Below are positions 23,299 through 35,164 of a DNA stretch of 64,000 bases, one piece after another; position 1 is the stretch's first letter; the number at the start of each line of letters is the position of its first letter. A program made the position numbers and the translations under genes. The notes beneath the pieces are model-generated. The model saw only the letters and a program-made list of their open reading frames with translations. It searched no databases and was not told the DNA's origin. The DNA lies in NCBI RefSeq assembly GCF_958979055.1, contig NC_084897.1, positions 24,641,628-24,705,627 of the forward strand. Reading direction: 5' to 3'. Source of the stretch: Alnus glutinosa. Its lineage: Eukaryota > Streptophyta > Magnoliopsida > Fagales > Betulaceae.

Positions 23299-24087
23299 GG
23301 ATAATTGCATCATTGGTTCTTGTGATATGCCATAATTACAAATCACTCTATGTGGTTTAAAAAGTTCATGGGAGGTCATTGTAGTAAACTATAATTACAA
23401 ATCGATCCATGGAGTAAAATTCCCTAAATTTTTTTAACATATTCTGTTAAATGTAATGTCAGCTCTACGTCAAATCAATAAGATGGCGACACGTGTCTAT
23501 CTTAATAAAAAAATATAAATTTATTAAAAAATAAATAAATAAACTTATTTTTTTAAAAAAGAAAAAGAAAAAATGGAAGGGCAAAGGGGTGGCTTGGCCC
23601 CTGGATCTTCTAGGGGGCCACCCCTTCCTTTTTTGTTGTTGTTGTTGTTGTTTTTTTTTTAATTTTAATTTTAATTTTTTTTAAAAAAAATAAGTTTATT
23701 TATTTATTTTTAATAATTTTTTTTTTTATTAAGATGGACACGTGTTGCCATCTTATTGGTTTGACGTGACGCTGACGTGGCATTTAACAAAATTTGTCAA
23801 AAATTTTAACAGAATTTGACTCCAATGATCGATTTGTAATTATAGTTTACCACAAGGACCTCTCACAAACTTTTTAAACCATAGGAAGTGATTTGTAATT
23901 ATGGTATGAATAATGATTGTTGTACACCAAGTGTACAACAATCATACAACACCCCTTCACAAGGGGTGGGCCCCACACACTGTGGGACCTACCCCTTGTG
24001 AAGGGGTGTTGTATGATTGTTGTACACTTGGTGTACAACAATCACTCCCCTTATGGTATACCACAGAGACTAATAGTACAATTATCT
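23299..24087. mobile_element. Middle foldback element nested in the 22575-24364 element
   Basis: Left arm GGATAATTGCATCATTGG and onwards pairs with the arm ending CAATTATCT. Internal landmarks such as CATAATTACAAATC and TAAGATGG(A/C)GACACGTG appear inverted on the two sides. Flanks TCTTTTTTT (23290-23298) and TCTTCTTTT (24088-24096) match at 8 of 9, but the sequence is simple there. The core has a short GGTGGC/GGCCACC block near 23588-23625. Confidence 0.7.
23908..24050. mobile_element. Innermost near-perfect palindrome, 9-bp TSD
   Basis: A 143-base element reads almost the same on both strands: GATTGTTGTACACCAAGTG pairs with CACTTGGTGTACAACAATC. It is flanked by a perfect 9-bp duplication, TTATGGTAT (23899-23907 and 24051-24059). 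The duplicated bases belong to the middle element's right arm, so this insertion is the youngest of the three layers. Confidence 0.88.
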
Positions 24088-24103
24088 TCTTCTTTTTTTC
24101 AAT

Positions 24104-24158
<55 letters not shown>

Positions 24159-24373
24159 CAATTTTTTATATTACAGCACGTGTCAACCCTCAGGGATTGA
24201 GGGTTGACACATGGCAGACTGTTATTTTTTGGACGAAGAACTTAACCGATGTACTAATTCGGTCATTTCCCAAAACTGAAGTATTATATGTAATGTGAAT
24301 TGAAATTCAATAACTAAAAAAATAAAGTTTCTAAAGTTCATGGACCAAAAAAATATTTAACCCTATTTTTTAT

Positions 24374-25417
24374 TGATTTAAGTATCAGAGGCATCATTTG
24401 TGGCATCTCAGCAAGTCTTGGTGTTTACCCATACTTTCTTTCGCAGGCATTGATACAACATTATCAATATTAAAATGATTAACTTTCCTCTTTATCATTT
24501 TGTTGATTTGTTCTTCCAGCCTCCAGGAACTTTGGTGAATCTTGTTTAGAGTTAGTTTGACCTCTTGAACATTACACAATTCCATCAAGATTAATAGAAA
24601 TGCTCTTTTGTTACAATATTTGTGAGATCGAGCAGGTGGAAGTAATTGTCCTTTCAAGTTTTTCAATGGTAATACTTAGGAGATCGAGCTTCTGTTGCAG
24701 CACTACATGACCTGATGCCCAGGCAGCTATGAGCTTGGATGGCATGCACTGAGCTATGAACTTGGCAGCATCATATTTATAAGTTTAACATTTCTGCTTC
24801 TATCTTATAATTTCACTATAATTATAGTGATTGCACTTTACTGATAATCAGTCATTGAATCACCCCTTATATACTCTTTATAAAATGCAGAGAGTAGCCC
24901 AAAGAACCATTCTCTGCTGATAGATTCTGATTCAGTCAGGCCTTATCCGAAGCACTTAACCCACATGCGGGTTTTATCATTTTGTAGACTCTGGTGGAAT
25001 ATTTGTCCAAATGCATGGTCTCACATGTATGCCAAATGTTAGCGACCCATTTTTGGTTGTTTATTATTAGGTTGTGGAGGAGCAACTGATCCATCTTTTG
25101 GGGCATACCTTAACTACCCCAACAGTGCCATCATCCCCAGATATCTTCACCCATTTCACTCTCTCTTCTCGGTTGGTGTTCTACTATTTTTTGTTGGTAT
25201 TCTCTTGAGAAAAGTATAGTATTAAAAACGTACGTCAAAGAGAATTCAGTTAAACGCACTTCCCTAACTGAAGTGACGGCCTTTGGAGACTTGGTGAGGT
25301 TGGTGGGTTCATGTTCTCGGATTATATATGTTAACGGGTTTAGTTCACCCACTCTGTTTGATTGACTCTTCCCCACTAGCTTTTTATATGTACGACTTTA
25401 TTGATTGCGATAGCGGC
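24374..25417. other. Intergenic, possible degraded gene remnant
   Basis: On the minus strand about 24620-24790 reads AAKFIAQCMPSKLIAAWASG and onwards before a stop, and the next frame stays open to 24394. I do not recognise the protein and see no splice structure, so I do not call a gene. The rest, to 25417, shows nothing I can identify. Confidence 0.3.
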
Positions 25418-25521
25418 AGCTTGGTTAGGGATGATAACTAATTCAATTAACATCAAATTATCAAACTTTAGCTTGGTTAGGGGCGATAACTAATTCAATT
25501 AACATCAAATTATCAAACTTT
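25418..25521. repeat. 52-bp tandem duplication
   Basis: AGCTTGGTTAGGG and the following 39 bases occur at 25418 and again at 25470, with a single clear difference (ATGATAAC versus GCGATAAC). It is a simple local duplication. Confidence 0.9.
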
Positions 25522-25615
25522 CCTTTCAAATCATTTTGACAACTTTACAATGTCCTTGCTAATATCGAGGTGGACTAAAAAGGCTAAGAGGTTAAAGCTG
25601 TCTTAAAAAAGATAA

Positions 25616-25854
25616 GGTTTGTTTGAGTGTGTAATTTTTTTTTTTTGGGTTTTGTATTTTAATATTTTTTATTATATTTAAAATTGCGAGTACAAAAAAA
25701 AATTATTTTTTAAAATTATGTTTGGATGGTTTAAAGAACTTGAGATAAAATTAAAAAAAATTAGATAAAACTTGAGTATAGTTTGAATTTAAAACATTCA
25801 CCCAAACATATTTTTCAAAAATAATACAAAAACATTGGTTACCCAAACATGCCC
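25616..25854. mobile_element. Tourist-like MITE, 3-bp TSD
   Basis: Ends GGTTTGTTTGAG and, inverted, GGGCATGTTTGGG sit between TAA duplications (25613-25615 and 25855-25857). The TTTGAG/CCAAAC terminus resembles the two copies at 26350 and 51987. The 3-bp TTA/TAA target is typical of PIF/Harbinger. Confidence 0.55.
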
Positions 25855-26349
25855 TAAAGTCTTCTTGAAAAATAAAAACATTTAAAATAAAGAAATAATA
25901 TATACTACAACTTTATCTCATTGAGTATCGATCTTTATATATATATATATATATATATATATTACAACTCTGTTACAATGGTTCAAATAGCTGATGATCA
26001 CTACCGCATCAGCTCAATGGAATAAAAGTAGGATGATATTATTCATTATCTTATATAGTCAAACATTAATAAAATTAAATGTCTCTTGCTATTTTGCTTT
26101 TCAAAACAAACAAATAAAGAAATATGAACAACAATTTATAAGGTAATTAATTTAAATAAACAAATGTTTTATTAAATTAAAATAAATATTAGAAAAATGT
26201 CACTATAATTTGTAACTTTTAAGCCTTAAAATTTATCGAGCATGCCTTGTTGATATAAGGTCATACATAAAAACCCTAATTAGGAATTTGGTTGGTCTCT
26301 TTCCATCAAGTACCTTACAAAATTAACATGACAGTTCACGTAATAGTTA

Positions 26350-26675
26350 AGGTGTGTTTGAGATTACGATTTTATGGACAATAAGTGGCTAAATGCGATT
26401 TTAAACCAAATTGCAGAACATAAATCGTTTGGAAATTGCGTTTTTAAAAATTACGATTACAAAATTTAAAAAATCTGCTTTTTCAAATTGCAGGTAAAAT
26501 GATGTTTTTTAAAAACGCATAATTTTAAATGGTGATTTGCGATTTTAAAGGTTAAACTACGATTTTGCCAAACGCTTAGTTGTGTTTTTTTTTTAAAAAT
26601 AATTTTTTCAAATCTCACATTTTAAAATCGTTATTTTAAATAACAATTTTTGAAATCGCAAACTCAAACGAATCC
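26350..26675. mobile_element. Tourist-like MITE (family B, copy 1)
   Basis: AGGTGTGTTTGAGATTACG is inverted at the right end as CGCAAACTCAAACGAATCC. TTA duplications flank it (26347-26349, 26676-26678). Internal text (AATCTGCTTTTTCAAAT, GGTTAAACTACGATTTTG) repeats in the copy at 51987-52286, which confirms a family. Confidence 0.8.
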
Positions 26676-26678
26676 TTA

Positions 26679-28700
26679 TTATATTAGTTACTAAAATGTG
26701 AATTATGATATTGCACTTCCTACGTTTAAAAACTGATATGGCAGTTTACCTGGCCTGTTAATTATGATGTTAACTACTAAAAGGTGGACAATCAAATATA
26801 TATATATATATATAATAGTAAAAGTTATAAAACTTGGATCATTTTCCTTCCATCAACGTGGAATAAAATTTCATTGTATCAACATTAAAGAAGTATATTA
26901 GGTTGTTCGGGAATCAATCTTCCTTCCTTCAACATATGATAATTAATTATTTGAAGTCAAATGGAAGATTTTATTTTACTTTATTTTTTTAAAAATGGAA
27001 GAAATAAGTTTGGGACGGTCGATTAATCTACTGCATCCATAAAATGGTGATTCTCATTTTGTGAATCATGACGCATGCACGTGACTTTTCTATCCACATA
27101 GGATATTTATTATTCAGTACGTAATTAATCTTGCTTTTGTTTTGTTTATGGCTGATATAGATCGACAACATCGTTTTAGTTGAGTGGTGGGTAAAGATCC
27201 TACTGTTTGAGGTCTTAAACCCCCCCGCCAAAAATAAAAAAGAAAGAAAAAAGAAAAAGAAAAAGAATAATTTAGGTGAAGATAAAATGGCATTAATTCC
27301 TTTAATGTAGAGTTAATTCATTTATTGACCTTTTCTGCCAGGGATCAAGTGTATAGTTATTAATAGAGGATTTTTTGAATGAGTTACAAAATAGGAGATG
27401 GTCTTCTATTAATTAGTACTCTAAATTCCATTTGTTATAATATTTATTTAAAATATTAAGCCTATTATTTTTTACAAGCTTAAACTTTTAAAACATGTGG
27501 TGATTTATCATGTGCCAAAGTAGATGTTATAAGTTTGAATAACGACTCCAAAATTTATGTAATTTAACTTAAGTATTTTACGTATTAGGCATCATTTATT
27601 GAAAAGAAGTATTAGAATATTAATTTAAATGATAAAGTCTTTCATTTTTCTATCTTTTTTTTTTTTTTGGGGGGTGGGGGGGGGAATACATTGTAGTTAA
27701 GCATCTTCCTCTTATGTGAAAGCATTTAAATTAAGAAACTTAAACTGATCAACATTCAAAGGATCACGTGTTTAATTTTTTTTTTTCAAAGGACCACATA
27801 TTATTTTAAAAAAAGCCATCATCTGAAATTAACCATGATTGGCCAAAAAAATTATGTCTAACAAGGATTAAATATTGGCGAAGTAAGACGTTTTAAGAAT
27901 CATATCTGTTCGATTAAGTATTCGAATTGTTTGAACACCGCTCTCTGTACTCCTAATATTTATATAGATTATCTTATTACAGTGTAATAAAACAATTTTA
28001 TTACACCCAATCGGGATCCGAAAAGAAGACACAAGTCTCACTTGCATGCATTGGTAATTTGGTGTCATCATCTAATAATGTTGTTGTTAGGCAAGACGTC
28101 CTCCTCAAAGCTTCCTTATAGGTTTTGTCTTCAAAGGACCAAGGCCAAGACATAATAAAGCTTCCTTCAAGAAGAAGACACTTTTATTAGTGGTAATATG
28201 CAATGCCTCCTTGTCTCATGTCCATGATGAATACGAAGACCTCATGCTTATAGTGGTGGTTCCTTCAAGCATGCGCTGATCATTATTCAACGTGATCATA
28301 AATTACACATTAATTTTGTTAAAAACAGAACAGAAGACAAATTAATTGGAGTTTGGTATGTTGAAATGCGACACTATTGAAATCACATTTTCGCTACAAA
28401 TAAGGGGTGCGTTCGTCTTATCCATTAAAAAAAAAAACATGATTTTTTTTGAACGAAATATCTGAGTATTTAATTAATTAAAAATTACTAGTATAAAGTT
28501 CTTATATTACAAATTAAAGCATAAAGCTCTGCAAAATCATAGTCACATCTTATGAGGCTGCATTGTCATAAATACAAACAAAATTCTTACAATAAAGTGT
28601 TATTTATGACTTTTAACTTCCACTAACCTAAGTACAAAAATAGTTAATGAGTAGATATGTTCCGTTCCGAGCAGACTAAAAAGTAGTTTGGGACACTATT
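26679..28700. other. Intergenic A/T-rich spacer
   Basis: It holds short AT microsatellites (about 26797-26812) and a G-run near 27670-27683. I see no gene, RNA gene or complete transposon. Confidence 0.5.
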
Positions 28701-28709
28701 TTTTAAAAA

Positions 28710-28880
28710 GAGAAATGATTCCTACACTCATTTCTCACAACAGCCCCACAACAAGCTGACGTGGCTGGTAATATTTTATTATTTTTTTACAAAAAGAAAA
28801 AAAAAAAAAATAAAAATATTACCAGCCACATCAGCTTGTTGTAGGGCTGTTGTGAGAAATGGGTGTAGGGATCATTTCTC
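28710..28880. mobile_element. Palindromic MITE, 9-bp TSD (family A, copy 2)
   Basis: Same family as 12795-12981: GAGAAATGATTCCTACACTC at the left, inverse at the right, with A-rich centre. The 9-bp duplication TTTTAAAAA (28701-28709 and 28881-28889) is perfect. Confidence 0.9.
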
Positions 28881-29292
28881 TTTTAAAAATATTAATTTTA
28901 CTGAGAACTTATTTACATTTTAAAATTACTATTTTTTTAACCATACATTTTTAAAACTGCTAAATCAAACTAATATAAACCTCTTTGTGCAAATAGCAGA
29001 ATTCACCGGAAAATCTATGAAGGATTTCGTCCTGTCATCCAAATGTTAAGAAACATTCAAAAATAAAATAAATAAATAAATAAATAAATTAGAAAAAGAA
29101 ACCTCCAAAACATTTTTGGCAATGCACCCATGTGTCGTACGGACATGGGTGTTCACATGACCATAGAAAAATCAAAGAAAATAAAAAGATTTTGGAACAC
29201 ATACATAAAAAATATCTTCCTTCTCAATTCCGAAGCTGCCCTTGAAAACTTTGAAATATTACATACATTTATTTTCATGGGTCGTTATATTT

Positions 29293-29323
<31 letters not shown>

Positions 29324-29331
29324 ACGAGGCA
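29293..29331 (+). repeat. Uninterrupted poly-C tract of 39 bases
   Basis: 39 consecutive C on the plus strand, thus 39 G on the minus strand, lie about 160 bases upstream of the TATA box of the kinase gene. Tract length may be imprecise, since homopolymers are hard to sequence. Confidence 0.9.
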
Positions 29332-29492
29332 CAACGCTGTCAACCGTTAGTCGCGGCAAAAATCACGAACGTAAAGACCAACGGCCAGGATTTCATCACT
29401 AAAACAATATTTTTTTTTTAAAAAAAAAAAAAAAAGAGTTTAAGAAATAACACTGGGAATTTGAAAACATACGTTAAATAAGGGGAAAGGTG

Positions 29493-29500
29493 TATAAATA
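29493..29500 (+). promoter_or_regulatory. TATA box of the RBK-type kinase gene
   Basis: TATAAATA stands about 360 bases before the proposed start codon, leaving room for a spliced leader. It is the best TATA match in the upstream region. Confidence 0.5.
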
Positions 29501-29853
29501 TAGCATATATTCCAAACACCCTCGAACCGGTTTTCGCTTGCTCTGAACCTCCAAGAATAACCACCTCCCAAAGATATACCATTTTTAACGACCTTGTCTC
29601 TCTGTCTCGTCCTATTCTCTGGTCTTGATCATCTCTGGACTCCCCGAATGTAATGAAGGTTGTTCTTTTTTGTTTGTTTGAGTATTTGGTTTTTTGTTTT
29701 TTGTTTTTTGTTTTTTGTTTTTGTTTTTGTTTTTATTTTTCCCCTTACCGCCTTATGAGGCTCTTTCTTCCAGGATTATAGGTGGTCTGGGTCTTAACCG
29801 GGTTTGGATTCAAAAGTTTCGGGAAATCTGAGAAGATCCAGGACACCTTAACC

Positions 29854-32800
29854 ATGTCTGTTGAAGGTAAAACATTTGTATTAATTTCAATTTTAGTTAT
29901 CTTTGAACGTGTGAAATCAAACGTCTCTGAAACGGCGTGTCATATAATTACTGGCTTTGATGAAGAGCAACGTTTAGTTTTCTTCCCCTTTGTTTTCTCG
30001 GGAACCAAACGAAGGGTCGGGGTTTTCCATTGCTGAAGTTGCTCTTTCATGTTATGGCTTTCGCAGAGACCAGAGGCGAAACAGAGGAAAACCCAGAAAA
30101 AAACCCAGAAATAGAAACAGAGCCAGAGCCAGAAATAGAAGCAGAGCCAGAGCCAGAGCCAGAAATAGAATCACATGTTGCTATAAAAAAGTTGGAACTT
30201 TCCGACGATGACGAGTCGTCCCCAAGAGGTGTACTGGAAATCCCTGTTCTGGGTACACCGGACTCGGAACACAGTGGGAGCAGCAGCTTCAGCTCGTCGT
30301 GTGTCTCACCGCCCCAAAAACCGACGGTGACTCCTCAACTCCGAGAGAGCCACGGTGGGTCGCAGTGGAAGTCAGTGATCGAGGCCTTGAAGAAGAAATC
30401 GAGGAGGAGGTTCTCGACCATCCCGTCGCTGGGTGCGAGCCACGAGGTTTCGAAGAAGAATCTGAGGTGGAAGTTGGCTCGGATTCGGAGCGCCGAGGAA
30501 GGGATTGATAACGGCGGGGTTTCGATGCCCAAGCCGTCGTGGAGGAACTTTGACTATGCCGAGCTTGCGGCTGCCACGGATAATTTCAGTCCCGGTGAGA
30601 ACAAACATCTTCCTCTGTTTTTTGTCTCTTTTCTTATTTTTGTGCTTTTAAACGTATTCTGCGTTGAAAGGATTATTCTAAAAAATCTAAATACGACAAA
30701 TACAATACTTTGTCATCTAAGCCTAACTTTGAAGTTTCTTAACATAATCGGAATCCCTCGAGTCAAGTTTCGAATTTAAAATTGTTTATTTGTAGACTAA
30801 TAAAATAGACAAAAATTTAAGAATTGTTTTAACATATCTAATATCTATAGCTAAAAGCCACTTAAACTTTTACCAACCCAAATACCAATCAAGCCGCAGA
30901 CGGTACGTTTGCTGACTAACTTTGTCGTATTTATGGATTAGGATCTTTGTTATATTATAATCTGGCCAGCTTAAAAGATGGGGTTATCCCAAATAAATGA
31001 GTTTTTAGACTATCTGAAGTAGATTCTGCAAGCCTTCTCTTGTGCTGTTTAAATTTCTGTAAAATTTAAACAGCCTAATTATAAAAGATCCTTGTACAAA
31101 AATAAATTAGGTCAGCCTAATAACATAGTCCTCATCTCATATTTATAGTCTCTTATTGTAAACCATTGAATGTGTTTCGGGCTAAGGAGGAGGAGAAGAA
31201 CAACAACAAACCATTGATTGTATGAATCTGCACTCCCCTGGCAGAACTAGTACGGAAAATGATAGGCAGGGGACACTCATCCGTCCCCTGTCCTATTTTT
31301 AATAATAAAATAATATATTATATTTTTTTTTCATTTAGTCTTTTGATTTTTTCACATGCTTGTTGACCGAGAAATTGCGAGCAGACGCCAATTTGTGGGA
31401 CCGGCCTAAAACTTTTCTTTGTGGGGCGACTTTTTGACCAAATTTTGATTGGATGCCAAAACACGAAAGAGATTGTGGGTCCTGGCTGCTTGAGCTTGAC
31501 CCCTGTACCTAACCTCGGAAGTCGGAAAAACCTAGGCATGCCGGTGGTTTGTGTCGCCGGTGGGTCCTTGCTCTAGTTGACCACCTGCGGCAGCAAGTTT
31601 TGAGTAGGTTTGGAGAGTAAGTTGCTGATAGTGAAACATGTCTGCAAAGAACTTGTTTGCTATCTCAAAGATGTTTTCTCTTGTTTTTTCATGTTTTTCT
31701 CATTTAAGTCTAATAGTACGCCACTCACTTTTTATTTTATTTTTTTTCAGAGATTTTCCTCAATATTCCTTGAATTTGGAACTAAAGATTAACCCAAATC
31801 TTCTTTCGGTCTCACTCTTTTTTCTTTTCTTTTTTTTTTTTTTTTTTTTTAAATTTTAAAAAAAGAAAACTTTTGAAGGGGTCAACTTTATGCAGTTAGC
31901 TGCTGAACTTTAATGTGATGACTGCACCTTTAAGTAAAGGTTGTTGACAAGCTTTTTGTCAGAATTGGGTCATTGTTTGCAACAGTTTTCTGGCCTACAT
32001 GTTTGACTAGTTAAATCAATGGTACTAGACGTAGACGTAGAGGCTAGAAGACATATTCAATGATTTGAGGCCACCCACGTTGCATCCATCTGATTGAATA
32101 GTACTCATGAGTTCTAGATAAATTGTCAATATTTATTGGCTATTATTTTGGAGTATGGCTCTAATTTTTGTGTCAAAATTTGACAGAGAACTTGATTGGG
32201 AAAGGCGGGCATGCAGAGGTGTACAAAGGATGCTTATCCGATGGTCAAGTTGTAGCAGTAAAAAGGATAACAAAAAAAGAGAAGAAAGATGAGGATAGAA
32301 TTAGCGATTTCTTGTCAGAGCTTGGAATTATTGCACACATAAACCATCCCAATGCTGCTCGATTGCTTGGTTTTGGTATTGATGGTGGTCTACACCTTGT
32401 CCTTCAATTTTCCCCGCATGGCAGCCTTTCTTCTCTGCTATTTGGTGCTCTCTCAATCTCTTTAATTCTCGATTCTTTTTACATAAGACAATGAACGTAC
32501 ATGGCAATGTTCATCTTTATAGCAATTTGTGTTGTTCATTCTGCCACATCGATCTCTGCTTCTGTTCTAGACAAAGTTTTGAACTGATGGAAATTCCCCA
32601 CTTGAACCCACTCAGAACAATAATGTTAAGCAATGATCATGGATTTATTTGGCTGATGAAGAGACATCAACATCATCATTTCAGGTTCATCCGAGTGTCT
32701 GGAGTGGAAGATGAGGTTTAAGGTGGCTGCAGGGGTAGCGGAAGGATTGCAATATCTCCATCACAAGTGCCACAGGCGTATTATTCATAGAGACATCAAA

Positions 32801-33728
32801 GCCTCTAATATATTACTCACCCAAGATTACGATGCTCAGGTATTTTTGTTAGCGATCAAGGACTGCATTAAAAATGGAATAAGTAGAATTTTGAGACCTC
32901 ATATCTTTGACATGCAGATTTCTGATTTTGGACTCGCAAAGTGGCTGCCGGAAAAATGGGCGCACCACGTTGTCTTCCCCATTGAGGGCACATTCGGGTT
33001 AAGAATGCTGCAGCTTCAATGATTTGCTTGTAGCATTTCTCATTTCAAACTTCAAAGGGTTAAAGTGTCATCTTTTTATGGACTTCAGGTATTTGGCTCC
33101 TGAATATTTTATGCATGGAATTGTTGATGAGAAAACCGATGTATTTGCATTTGGGGTTTTGTTGCTGGAGCTCATAACTGGTCGCCGTGCTGTTGATTCA
33201 AGCCGACAAAGCCTTGTCATCTGGGTATGCTTTTGCTGATGTTATAACCAGCATATTTGCAGTTGATGAGAAATCTTCTACAGATATAAATGACTAGTCT
33301 TTCTTTCTTTTCTTTCTGACTATGCATAGGCAAAACCCCTGCTGGACAGGAGTAGTGTTAAGGAATTAGCAGATCCTCGACTAGAAGATGCTTACGATCC
33401 CAGTGAGATGAGACGTGCCATGTATACGGCTTCGGTGTGCATCCACCACTTACCCGGCATGCGTCCACAAATGAACCGGGTATGATATATCATGTATGCT
33501 ATCTCTTCAGTTTCAAGTTACCTGCTAGACTGATTAATTACTGATACGCAAATTTGGGCATTCATGCAGGTTGTTCAGCTACTAAAGGCGGATGATGTAA
33601 ATCTCGAACTGAACCAAAAGCCGTCGGCGTCGAGATCGCTCCTCTTCAATGCTTGTGACCTGGAAGACTATACTTGCACGAACTATCTCAATGACCTCAA
33701 TCGTCACAGGCAACTTGTGATGGAGTAA
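29854..33728 (+). CDS. Receptor-like cytoplasmic kinase, RLCK class VI (RBK1/RBK2-like)
   Basis: Eight exons: 29854-29866, 30067-30594, 32187-32444, 32685-32839, 32918-32997, 33089-33224, 33330-33479, 33570-33728. They total 1479 nt, 492 residues, phases consistent. It is a Ser/Thr kinase of the group that includes Arabidopsis RBK1/RBK2, which bind Rho-type (ROP) GTPases; substrate specificity here is inferred. Kinase landmarks: glycine loop GKGGHAEV (185-192), VAVK Lys206, HRD 301-303, DFG 321-323, APEY 348-351. All catalytic residues are present. The N-terminal 180 residues have no membrane span and contain a Glu/Pro repeat ([17 protein letters not shown]). The 13-nt coding first exon gives MSVE; its 200-base intron has a good polypyrimidine acceptor. 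The alternative start, ATG at 30054 in exon 2, is in the same frame. The second intron is 1.6 kb. Confidence 0.9.
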
Positions 33729-34219
33729 TCCTCAGCATCTGCCCTGGAGTGTTCCTTATTGCTCGTCTCTGTGACAGTTGTAAATTGGTATGGCCCTGCA
33801 GTTTTATATAATGTGGGTGAAGCCGGAAGTTTCACCAGCTGGTGTTTTTCCTCAGTCTTTAAACGTGATGTAGCTTTGTTGTCTGTCCTAAACCTATAGA
33901 GCTAAGTAGTGAAAGCGGCGTATTTAAGATCCCCCAATCACATGGGAAACCTCTCCACAAGCAACAAAAGAAAATTTGTGTACAGGGTGTTTGTGTTGCA
34001 ATTTGCAAAGTTGGAAATCCAATCTATTTAAGTTCTCCAATACCTTGTTTGGAAGTAAACTATATTGGATTTCTTCTTCTTTTTGTTTTTAGCACAAATT
34101 CATATGCTAATTTAGGATTCGGTTATGTGAAAATACTCAAATATTGTACCCTTTCTTTTTTCTTCCATGAAATTTATATTGGGTACGAACTCCAAACGCC
34201 CTTTTCAATGATCGGACTT
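33729..34219 (+). other. 3' UTR and downstream flank of the kinase gene
   Basis: A/T-rich sequence follows the stop, with no further open gene. The solo LTR begins at 34220. Confidence 0.5.
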
Positions 34220-34752
34220 TGTAACAGTTTGATTAACTGAATTGAATTATAGGGTTGATTTATGAAATTGTACATGAAATGGATGAATGAAACTAGAGAA
34301 TATGATGAATTGATGAAAGAAATAGAAGAATAATGAAATCTGTATTGAAATTTTGCAATTCGAGGAGCCAAAAGCTCCTAGAGCAATTAAAGGTACGCAC
34401 ACTTCAATTAACTCTTCGTTAATAAGATATTTCACAATTGTACTCTTGGGCCTTATGTACAGATAGCCCCTAAGCTAACAAAGTAACAACTCTAGCAACT
34501 AAAATGGGCTTCATTTCTATCTACTAAATCTACATAAGGCCCAAGAGTACAATTGTGAAATATCTTATTAACGAAGAGTTAATTGAAGTGTGCGTACCTT
34601 TAATTGCTCTAGGAGCTTTTGGCTCCTCGAATTGCAAAATTTCAATACAGATAGCCCCTAAGCTAACAAAGTAACAACTCTAGCAACTAAAATGGGCTTC
34701 ATTTCTATCTACTAAATCCAAGCCCATCCAACCCACTAATAGTACTGTTACA
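34220..34752. mobile_element. Solo LTR with internal perfect inverted duplication
   Basis: It begins TGTAACAG, ends CTGTTACA, and is flanked by a perfect 5-bp duplication, GACTT (34215-34219 and 34753-34757). This is the hallmark of a lone LTR left by recombination. Inside, arm A (34342-34459) and its exact inverse A' (34531-34648), 118 bases each, alternate with two identical 71-base direct copies (34460-34530 and 34648-34718). The order is A-D-A'-D. Orientation and superfamily are unknown. Confidence 0.85.
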
Positions 34753-35164
34753 GACTTAATGGCAGCCATGATCGGATCTTTTTATTCATTGAAGAATAGC
34801 TTCAATAGAGGTGGCTCAAAACACAGGAGATGTTTGGGTAGTATTTTATTTTTTTATTATTTTTTAAAAACATGTTTGAATAGGTTTTTTTTATTTTTTT
34901 TTTTAATTTTATGATGAGGATTCCCTCGAGCCCTAAAGTTTTCTAGTTTTATACAGCTTGGGCATTGGACCAACCGCCATGATAACGTTGTCGTCCTCTA
35001 AATGAACGGTCCAGATCGGTTTACAAAAAAAAAAAAAAAAAAAATCCAAAGTCCATGGACCATGGACCATGGTGATTCCAAATTTTCAGAAACAAATCCT
35101 ACCATATCCGTCGAATTCTAGAGATAGAAAGAAAGAATTCTAGAGAGAGAGAGAGAGAGAGATA

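Larger units (their letters stand above)
22575..24364. mobile_element. Outer foldback element (MULE-like) with two nested insertions
   Basis: The arms 22575-22850 and 24100-24364 are inverse copies; shared text includes GAGGGTTGACACATG, CGGTTAAG and ATAATACTTCA. Flanks ATCTTTTAT (22566-22574) and ATTTTTTAT (24365-24373) match at 8 of 9. The centre (22860-23270) is rich in GGTGGCC/GGCCACC blocks, themselves inverted. There is no credible protein. Confidence 0.8.
28890..29853 (+). other. Upstream region and 5' UTR of the RBK-type kinase gene
   Basis: It includes a poly-C run (29293-29331), a TATA box (29493-29500), and a leader with a possible 5' UTR intron ending TTTCTTCCAG at about 29774. 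No other gene is visible. Confidence 0.5.

Noticed and set aside
22973-23360. Pro/Trp-rich frames on both strands
   Set aside because: They come from the GGTGGC/GCCACC core of a foldback element and are open on several frames at once.
24394-24666. 90-codon minus-strand frame with helical look
   Set aside because: No start context, exon structure or recognised family. Noted as a possible remnant only.
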